Shown: piece after piece, positions 46,434-55,175 of the stretch
Position numbering within the stretch: position 1 is the first letter of the stretch
Layout: each line of letters begins with the position of its first letter
NCBI GenBank assembly: GCA_020736575.1
Contig: JAGPYM010000012.1
Coordinates: 496,001 to 560,000 of the forward strand
Direction of reading: 5' to 3'
Source: Thelonectria olida
Taxonomy: Eukaryota > Ascomycota > Sordariomycetes > Hypocreales > Nectriaceae
Length of the DNA stretch: 64,000 nt
Translations under genes and position numbers: made by a program
Notes under the pieces: model-generated
Seen by the model: only the letters and a program-made list of their open reading frames with translations
Databases searched by the model: none
Told to the model about the DNA's origin: nothing

Positions 46434-48640
46434 TCACTCCGAGATCCCATTCACATGTCCCTCGGGCTCAATGTTCGTCCTGTCCTGCAGCACGTCGCTA
46501 CCCTTGGCGTCATTTTGCCCATTCCGCGGGTCGTTAATCATGTTCTCCATGAACGAGATGTAATCGAACTGCGGCATCCCCCGGTCCTCAGACATGTCCG
46601 GTCCCTTGTGAGCCGGCATGATCTCGACCAATTGCTCAATCACCTCGTCCGGCACCAGACTGTGTCGCAGGTCCATCTCTGTCACGTAAGGCTTGCCATC
46701 GGCCACCTCTCGGAACGACTGGAACACCTGCTCGGCAGTGTTTTGATCCTCCGTCACATCCACCATGAACCGAATGAACTGCTCAAATGTGACATAATCC
46801 CTTCCATTGGACGTGTCCAGGAAGTAATCGTGCATCTCGTCTTCCGAAAACACAAGACCCAGCGATGCCAGTGCGGCGCTGAACTCGAGCTCCTGCAAGC
46901 AGTTGGTGTCATCCCGGTCAAAGTGGCGGAAGACACTCTCAAACTCCTCCAGCTGGATAGGCGTAAGGTTGGTCATGCTTCGCGCCACCATCTGGTTCTC
47001 AAGGAAGGCGAGCTTCTTCTGCACTGACGTCTTTACCAAGCCAAGCTCGTACAGCAGCTCGTCGTAGGTATATGTTGTAAAATCGTTCTCCTCGATATTG
47101 GCCTCTTGGCACTTCTCGTCCACCTGGGCAATCGTCTCCAAGTATTTATCCAGAGGTGGGAGATTATCGCTTAGCTTCCGTACATGATGCAGCTGGTCCT
47201 CGACGTCTCCATCGAGACCAGAAATGGCCAATTGCATCGTGTTCAAAGCCATGGCAAAGTCATTGGCTTTGTCTGCAAAGGACTTTCGTAGGGCGTTCTT
47301 GATGCTGGATGAGCTGTCAGTAAAAAGCAAACACGTTCCTTGTAAACAAAGCAACTCACTCTCGGATCGTCTCGTTGATCAGCTGGGCCCGTGTCATCTC
47401 GGCATGGGACAACTCGGCCCAGCACTTTTCGAGAGTGTCAAGACTCAGGTCCGCCGGCGGATCGTATGGACGCAGACGATATGTTCCAAGCTTTGTTTTG
47501 ATGTTTCCAAGCAAAGTGGCTAGATCGCTCTTCTCAGCAACCCACTCACGCTTCTTCCCCCTCTTGTATCCGCCAAACTCAGTCGCCTGTGCCTTTGCAT
47601 CTACATACGTACCCTCGAACTTAGCTTCCTGCCACTGCGCGATCTGTTCTTTGATCGACTTGAGCAGTGCCCGCATGCGGCGTTCATAGGCACTTTGCAT
47701 CTCCCATGCACCTTGCATATTGTTGACAAACTTCTCAACACGGCGTCCGGCATTCTCCACCTTCTCCATTTGCGAGAATGCGTGGAACCAGTATGCGATG
47801 TAGGTCATTAGAGATCGCTCATCGGGTTTAGCCACGTCACACACATCCTCGACATCCAACAGCCTGGGGATACCAATCTCCTTATGTGCAATATCAAAGG
47901 CCATCTGCATGTTGCCACGGTGGTCTGCCTTGTCAAGGGCATCGTAGTCGATTAGGTCAGGTCTGTGGATATCAAGCAGAGCGCAAAAAGCAAGGCCGTC
48001 GTTCCAGCTGCCGCTGAAGTCTCGGACCTCTACCTCGTCGTAACAAGCCGTCTTTCTTTGACACCAGAGCAACAAACCTTCCTTGGCCGACATGCCCTCC
48101 TCGTTAATGTTGTTAATGGTAAATCGCAAAATCAGGGTCCAGATCAGACCCAGGACGATCTTGCGGTTTCCATCAACGACGTCTTCAGCACCAATGTTGG
48201 TCATCTGAATACCTCTCGACTTGATAAAGTCGAGCGCCAGATTGGCATTTTCGAATCTTTGCACACGGAGTTTGGGTTTAGAGGCATAGCGACCAAGCGA
48301 TTCGTTAGATAGACATTCGAGGAGATGAATTAGCATAACCTGTCAGGATGCATGGTCAGCGGATGTTGCAGTCAGAGGTTCGTGGCAAGATGGTCACATA
48401 CGCCATCGCTGAGATCAGCCACTAGATCCTTCACCTCGAGGTTTCGAGCCTCGATCTTTGTGTTGAGCCTATAAGGGGAGAGGGGCATTAGCATTGATGA
48501 TTCAGGGGCATAGCGCAAAGTAATGCGCCGCAACACGAGGCGACGGCAGATGAACAAAGCAATACGCAACGGCCAACTCACCATTTGGTAAAGGTCTTTT
48601 GCTGGACGGTAATCCACCTCTGCTGTTCGGCAAACGCCAT
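46434..48640 (-). CDS. Alpha-actinin
   Basis: Four exons, 48640-48582, 48468-48402, 48339-47360 and 47304-46434, give 658 aa. Introns are 113, 62, 62-66-type short and 55 nt, all GT-AG. The order is two calponin-homology domains (beginning WITVQQKTFTKWLNTKIEARN, and later KEGLLLWCQRKTACYDEVEV), a shortened spectrin rod, then EF-hands. The first EF loop starts at about Asp498 (DRDDTN...E509) and the second is degenerate. The protein should bundle actin filaments at the septal ring and hyphal tip, as in other filamentous fungi. The last intron has two usable acceptors 9 nt apart (47305 or 47314); the downstream one fits the branch site better and gives RDIKNALRK. An upstream Ser/Arg-rich reading in frame from 48868 could extend the N-terminus. 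Confidence 0.92.
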
Positions 48641-51184
48641 CCTCGTCAAGCCTGTATCATGCGGGGGCTCGACGGCAGCAAGAGCATCAGCAGGAGTGCT
48701 GGAACTTCGCCTGAACCTCGACGACTTGTTTGAGGGTTTATCCCTACTCTGGCGGACGCCGAGGGAGAAACTTCTGCTTCCAGACTGCTGCAGTCGTGCG
48801 GCATGCAGGTGCGATTTGTCGCGCCGGGATCGCGGGGTGGGGAGGACGAGGCTGGGCTGGCACTGCAACTGGAGCTGGCGCTGGCGTTGGTGAGGGTCCG
48901 GGGCCTGTTGCTACCGGTGCTGGAATTGGGGGAGTCGTCGAGGAGACACTGGGAGACGGGACGGGACGAGGGCGAACCTAGGGAGCTCGGGGTGGTGGAG
49001 GCGAAGGAGGCGGTGGAAAAGGTGGAAATAGTCGACAGTCGAGACGAGCAAATGGATGGAGAATGCTGGCGGTGATGGTGATGTTGGAGTTGGTGGTTGT
49101 CTTCTGATGGGCCGTCGCTAAAACGGGAGCCCGATTGTAAACAAAAATCGGGGTCGGGGAATTGCTCGTTGCTGTCCACGTTGCCGGGCTGCAGCGGTAG
49201 CCTCCCCTGACCCCCAAATGTCTCCAGGGCCCCAACAGCGGGACTGGCGGCCATTCTAGCGGCAGTGGTCCGCTATCGATTGCTCCCGGATCCGTTAAAG
49301 AGGGGAAGACAGGGTTGCGAGTTGAATACGAACGAATGGACAGGCTTTGGTTTGTGTGTCCAGCACCAGAGTAATATCAACTCAAATTGGATGAAAAGGA
49401 ACGACAACGGGGACCAAATAAGAGAGCGAAACGAACGTAGTCGATGAAGGGTTCCCCTTAACTAGACTGCATCAATATCGATCAAAGCACCTACACAATC
49501 ACGCGGGGGCGAGAGACTTTGTCGACGTTTATACCCCCCGAGTCATCCATCGTCCCCTTAGATGCCCTCATCCCCCTTCGTCCCGTCGTTGCGTGTTTCC
49601 CCCTTTACGGCTCCATTCGCTCCCTCCAATAATCATGCCCTCTCTTTCCAACACAAACACGAGACGCTGGTGATTTGATGCCATCGAGGCTTAGCATTGG
49701 GCATCCCTCCCGTTCAAGACTCGTGACGAGGCTTGAAACGCGAGGCTTCGTCCAACTACAATGCCAGATCCCGCTCTCCCACGCTAAAGGTTGGTGTCGA
49801 GTTTGTGAACTGATTCGGGCAAACCCTGGCCGCATGTGGCAGGAACATTCATGCGAACTCGTCCAGGGGGATCCTTGTGTACTGTGGGCGCCCGTTGACG
49901 ATTGGGGAGGGAGAGGGGGGCTTGCGTTGCGGACGTGGCAATTACCATTGATGGACTTTGATAACAACTTCTTAGCTTCGAACACAGTAGATCTAAATCG
50001 CCCGTATGCATCAATCATGTGAACGGATGATTCATTCAATGTGCCTACATCTTGCAGTTCGATTGATTCACGCCGACAAGTCCCACTACGTAGTATTATA
50101 CATGTTCATCGTTATTCCCACACGAAACCCGTCAAGTGTTTCATCACACAAGATCAGCCGCGTAAAGTTATTTATGGAAGCAAAACGCTTAAAACACTCT
50201 TTTCTATATCTCGCACGCGATACGCGGGGTCGATACGTCTTCAGACGCTTTGTGAACCCCTCCTTATAATATCAACTCGAACTAATCCGTTTCCCAATCT
50301 AGGCGCTACCGACCAATTGTGGTACGAGTTCGTCAATGTCCTACTTGAGAACCGTTTGATGTTTGTCGCCCTCTACTATCATCCACACGCGGAATGCCTC
50401 AGAAACTGAGCTATCCTCTTTTCTTGTTTCTGAATTAGGAACCTGTATCAGACTTTGGTTTCCTCATCCGGACGCTGAGGTGAGGGATGCAGAAACGGTC
50501 ATATCTGTCTTGGTAGGTAGCTACACTGACCAATGCATGTTGGTCTGAAAGCCAGATAATACAACACCAAGGAACCCCATGGCCATTGAACAGGGTAGAC
50601 CAATTCAAGGCAGTTAGGTGAAACCCATCATCAGCTCAGTCTTTGCGAGTCATCTCCTGTTTTACAACCTCAACAGCTTTGCTTAGAAGCCAGTGTTCGC
50701 TCACTGGTGATCCCATACTTTGTCCGTTTGGACTGGAAGATTGAACTCCGGTTTCCTCGATAGTGCCAAGTCCCAGGATCCTAACTAAATGTAACGATCG
50801 TTTTATCTTTTCCTTCACAGACGTTTCTCATCCTTCTTCTCGTACAGAGTCGGCCGAGGGTGTATCAAGACTTGCAACTCTTTGGCCGCTGAGCATTGTG
50901 AGCTAGCGATCCAGCCAGATGGAGATTCTGGTACTTCGTAGTATTTCATAGCATCCGTATGTAATTCCATACATCAACATCCGCGTGTAGCAAGCTCCGG
51001 GATATCCTCACAATTCCAATCGTAGAGCATGGCTCGTCCGTAGTGCATTTGAAAACATGGTGATGGACTACACACCACCAAGGCTCCCACGCACAGGGAA
51101 GAGCGACTGGTTCATGTCCATTTTATACACTCTTATACAACGTATATCATACAGCTCAACCCCAGCCCAAATAACCCAATTCTT
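48641..51184. other. Intergenic, 2.5 kb, alpha-actinin 5' side
   Basis: It contains the alpha-actinin promoter and possibly an alternative N-terminal coding exon (48641-48868, and a Ser-rich frame at 48646-49254 in another frame). From 49300 to 51150 no frame resembles a protein. AT-rich sequence lies around 50000-50450. Confidence 0.4.
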
Positions 51185-51918
51185 CTATTTCTTCTTCTTC
51201 TGCTGTTGCTGTTGTTGCCCAGGCTTCGCTCTCGACCGCAACGCGTACCGCTCCTTCTTCCACGCAAACACCAGCTGGTCCACGCTGCCCATGTCGTGGC
51301 TGGGCTTGCGCATGTACGTCAACCTGGCTCTGCGCGCGCGCTTGGGACGGCGCCAGATGATATCGATGCCTGTCACAGTCGGGCTGTAGATCTTGAACCA
51401 CATCTCCACGCCCACCTTCATCATCTGCCCGCGCAGAAGAATTGCCGTATCCTGCCCCCGACGTCGGATCTGGATGAACGCACCGGCGAACGGCTCGCCT
51501 GCCTTGGTCGACACCATCAACACATCGCCCACCTTGGCGCTGTCGGCGTGCTCTCGGGAGAATAGTCGTGTGCGCGCACCCGTGGGATCCAGCTTGGCGA
51601 TCTGTTTCTCGAGGAGGGCGGGCATCGGGTCGGGGTGGGTAGAACGGATCGATGGTACCTCAGGCCAGATGGCGAACTTGTTGACCTTTTCCTTGTCGGC
51701 ACCTAAAATAGCCAATGTCAGAGGGTAGTCCGTAAGGCAGGTTGGAAGGGCAATGGGCTGGCCGTACGTTGTCGTGCACTGAACTCGTTCCCGATACGGG
51801 ACTTGACGGGAGTAGCCGCCGCCGCCGAGATGCATCGCTGGAACGACCTCTGATACCTTGTCTGCCGGAAGACAGACTTCAGACAGCCTAATGGCCGTCC
51901 CGCGTTCCCAACATTCAT
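51185..51918 (-). CDS. IMG1: Mitochondrial ribosomal protein bL19m (Img1)
   Basis: Exon 1 (51918-51768) and exon 2 (51702-51185) join over a 65-nt GTACGG...TTTTAG intron with a CTGAC branch to give 222 aa. Exon 1 encodes MNVGNAGRPLGCLKSVFRQT and further Arg-rich, acid-poor sequence, a good matrix presequence. Exon 2 has the L19 fold: AKVGDVLMVSTKAGEPFAG, FIQIRRRGQDTAILLR and GVEMWFKIYSPTVTGIDI, then RRPKRARRARLTYMRKP. The C-terminus ends in six Gln and four Lys. A single open frame starting at 52123 also runs through, but its N-terminal ~140 residues have no presequence or L19 similarity, so the spliced model is preferred. It should sit on the mitoribosomal large subunit. It shares a 235-bp divergent promoter with another mitochondrial gene. 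Confidence 0.85.
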
Positions 51919-52153
51919 TGTGGTTGTGTTGTCGAGCAGGGTGAGGAACTAGAGCCGACGCTACGAAGTAGATTTTCTGGAGCTTCAGAGTCGCCTGGCC
52001 CCAGGGTTGACGTTCCAATTCTTCCTGGTGATTGGCCCGGCGCCACTGTTTCTCCGGTAACACCCGGAACCCTGCATTCATTTGCTCATCTTTGATGAGG
52101 AGGAGCTTTTCGGATAGCTTCATTGACTATACTTTACGGTCCAACTCTCAACA
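51919..52153. promoter_or_regulatory. Bidirectional promoter, bL19m / mitochondrial protein
   Basis: Only 235 bp separate two divergent start codons, both of proteins with presequences. Co-regulation is an inference from spacing; no specific site was recognised. Confidence 0.55.
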
Positions 52154-53339
52154 ATGGTGAAGCAGGCAATCGGCCAGGCCGTTCGGCCTTTGGCTGGCTT
52201 ATGCAATGCCTCAACGGCTCACCCAGTGCGCCATTTCAGCTCGACACCTTCCCTCGGTATGCTCCTCAACGTACGAAAACTCCAATCAACTGCTCACAAG
52301 TTCTCCAGGATTGAGAGCAGTCTTCACTGAGACCCAGAACCCCAATCTAAACGAGGTTCTCACCAAAATCCAAGAGAAGATCATCCTCCCCGCCCATCTC
52401 CCCGAAAAACAACGCAAGATGATCTTCGACCCCAACATGCGCAACCACATCAAGCAGAACCCCATCATCATCGAACTCGATGGCCTCGAGCACAAATTCA
52501 CATTCATGAACCGATTCCACGACCTACCCAACTCCAAGAAGGCCTTCAGAGAGGTCCTCGATCTCATGCAGACGAAGGAGGACTGGGACAACCTGGCCAT
52601 CCTCCTAGCCGGTTACAAAAAGGCCGGCATCAAGCTATACAAGTTCCACTATGCCAGTATGATTCGCAGGGCCGCTTCCCGGAATCAAATCCACACCATT
52701 ATCGAGTGTGTCAAGCAGTCTAGCAAGACGGGCTTCAACCTCTCCCAAGACACGCACATCATCCAGCTCTTCTTGTTTGTCGGCAAGGAAAAGCCCGAGA
52801 CCGCGGTCAAGTGGAACGACGAAATCCTCAATCTCCTCCAACTGAGCGGGCAAGCTTCAGAGCTCAACCCCATCGCCCTCGGCCAGGTTTTGTTCGCCCA
52901 GGCCGCCAATGTCCAAAACAAGACTGCGAACCAGGTCGAAGTCACCAAGGAGACAGCGCAACTTAAAGACAGCGCGCAGCATCTCGCTCAATGGTGGAGT
53001 CGCCAGTTGGCCGAGAACGAGAGCGTTCCCGCCTCCATTGTTAAGCTTGCGCCTCAAAAAGAGTCGAAAGAGTCGAAAAAACGAAAGGACACACTGAACC
53101 TTTCAGGAATTGAGTTGATCCAGGCCATCGCCATGAACATCAAAGGCATGTCGTTGGCCCGAGAAATCCTCGGCGACGCTGCTAAAGACCTTGAGCCCGT
53201 AGAGCAGAAGTTGGAAACGCACGTCCGCGAGTTTGTTAAGGAAACCGCAGAGAACGGCCTATACCGTGAGGTCTGGGCCACCGCGTACGAGGAGATCATG
53301 GGCAAGAAGCCCCAATGGAATGTACCCACGAAGGCATGA
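52154..53339 (+). CDS. Fungal mitochondrial protein of unknown function
   Basis: Exon 1 (52154-52256) and exon 2 (52309-53339) join over a 52-nt GTATGC...TCCAG intron to give 377 aa. The N-terminus MVKQAIGQAVRPLAGLCNAS followed by HPVRHFSSTPS is a textbook presequence with an R-x-F/S-S processing site. The mature part is helical, with repeated ~35-residue helix pairs (for example EDWDNLAILLAGYKKAGIKL and QIHTIIECVKQSSKTGFNLS) that recall PPR-like or alpha-solenoid proteins, without a firm PPR consensus. I remember related proteins only as uncharacterised fungal sequences. Its divergent pairing with bL19m suggests a role in mitochondrial translation or RNA handling, which is inference. A start at 52206 in the other frame is rejected because it lacks the presequence. 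Confidence 0.82.
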
Positions 53340-53407
53340 GTTGAATGTCATGTACCATACTGTATTATCTACTCTGCTTTTTTTTTCTCGTATAACATTA
53401 AAGCATG

Positions 53408-54593
53408 TTATGGTAGGACAATGTATTTCTCTAGATGCTTTGGCACAGCTCCCAACAGCTTCTTATCCGTCAACCACTTGCGCGAGAACAGCCTGTCGGC
53501 GTATCTGTAGGCACCGTCGCACAAAACCGTGACAACGGTGCTGCCCTTGCCGAGCTTCTCGGCCACCTCCTTTGCGGCCACGACATTGAGCGACGAGCTA
53601 GCGCCAAGGTAGAGACCCTCCTCGTCGAGGCAGCGGTAGACCATCTCGATGCTCTTCTCATCGGAAATGTGCAGCGAGCCGTCCAGCAGGTCGAGGTCGG
53701 GTTGGAGGTTGTCTGTGATGCGGCCCTGGCCAATGCCCTCGGTGATGGACGAGCCAGAGCGCTCAATCAAGTTGCCGCCCGAGGAGATGTAAGAGTGCAG
53801 CACACTGCCCGGGGGGTCGGCGAGGAAGCTCTTGACGCGGCCGTTGGACGCCTCCTTGAGGTAGCGGGTGATGCCTGCGAGAGTACCAGCGGTGCCGGTG
53901 GCGCAAGTGAAGGCGTCGACCTTGCCGTCCGTCTGCGTCCAAATCTCAGGGCCGGTCGTCTCGATGTGCGCGCGACGGTTGGCCGTGTTGTCGAACTGGT
54001 TGGTCCACACGGCGTTATCGAGGCGCTCTGCGTGGCGACGGGCCTGGTGGTTGTAGTTCTCCGGGTTGTCGAAAGCGACGGCGGGGACGGGGTAGACCTC
54101 GGCGCCGAGCAGACGGAGCAGGTCGATCTTGCCCTGAGACTGGGTGTTGGGCATGTAGATGACGAGCTTGTAGCCCTTGGACCGGCAGACGTGGGCGAGA
54201 CCGATGCCCGTGTTGCCAGCAGTGCCCTCGACGACAGTACCGCCGGGCTTGAGCAGGCCGCGCTCCTCGGCGTCCTTGACGACGTAAAGAGCGGCACGGT
54301 CCTTGACTGAGCCGCCAGGGTTCATGAATTCGGCCTTGCCGAGGATCTCACAACCCGTCTCCTCGGAGAGCTTGTTGAGACGGATAAGGGGGGTGTTTCC
54401 GATAGCTACGCAAACCAAGGTCAGTCGGGGTATGAAAGATACGAGCACAAGCTGTGCCAAAGGGTCAAAGAAGCGCACCTCCAGTCAAGCCCTTTGAGAC
54501 GCCCTGAGCAGCAGAGACCCTGAGGGTGTGCGCGCTAGGCTCAGCAGCCTTTGCGGCGGCGACGGCGAGACGCCGAGCGCTGTGACGGAACAT
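53408..54593 (-). CDS. Mitochondrial cysteine synthase-like PLP enzyme
   Basis: Exon 1 (54593-54479) and exon 2 (54405-53408) join over a 73-nt GTGCGC...GCGTAG intron to give 370 aa. Exon 1 encodes [20 protein letters not shown] and on to SKGLTG, an Arg/Ala-rich presequence. The cysteine-synthase fold follows: [16 protein letters not shown] lysine (about 73) in [12 protein letters not shown], substrate loop [12 protein letters not shown] and phosphate-cradle [11 protein letters not shown]. It should make L-cysteine from O-acetylserine (or a related acceptor) and sulfide in mitochondria. It resembles the fungal type-2 enzymes (yeast Mcy1 group) rather than cystathionine beta-synthase, because no CBS-pair domain is present. 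It converges with the mitochondrial unknown gene, with 68 bp between stops. Confidence 0.92.
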
Positions 54594-55175
54594 TGTCACA
54601 GAGTACAAGACAATAACTTTTCAAAAGAAGGCAATTGACCGAGTCACACGAGGAGTGATCCCCCAGATAGTGCGTCGTAGGGTGGTGAAGCTGGTGAGGA
54701 ATTCGAAGTCTGAGGGAAACCTCAAGGAACAGCCAGGTCAAAGGTGGGGCCGCGACCGGAGACAGAAGCTATGGCGCAATCGCCTCGGACCGTCGGTGGA
54801 TTTCCAATCATTCAAAACGAGACACCGAGTTCCGTCCGGGCTCACCCATTCCAGAAAACCGCAAGGTAAAGGTGCGCAAGTAACACAATCTGATGACGCC
54901 AGCAAGGATTTTTTGGAGGTAAACGATTTCTTCGGAATAAATGTCAATAGGCCCGCTATTCCCAGCACTTGGACTTCAGTTCTATATCCTCCTCGAACTG
55001 ACAGCTTCCTCGTTACTACTGCCTCCCTTCCTCGCCTCTTTTCCATGCCTCGCCCTGTCTAAGAGAATCTCGTCCAAACACTGCATTATGCGCCTTGACT
55101 CGTCTTATCATCAAGTAAATGAGTTTTCCCTTGCCGGCATCCAACTCCAATATCTCACCTGGTAGACTTGTCCGA
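54594..55175. other. Intergenic, cysteine synthase start to RING gene 3' end
   Basis: 582 bp expected to hold the synthase promoter and the RING gene 3' UTR. No coding signal was recognised. Confidence 0.5.

Noticed and set aside
51185..52123. Single-exon 312-codon version of bL19m
   Set aside because: Its first ~140 residues have neither presequence nor L19 similarity, while the spliced start at 51918 gives a good presequence and normal splice signals.
53435..54310. 291-codon + strand frame
   Set aside because: Antisense shadow of the cysteine synthase exon; Val/Gly/Asp-rich composition with no domain.
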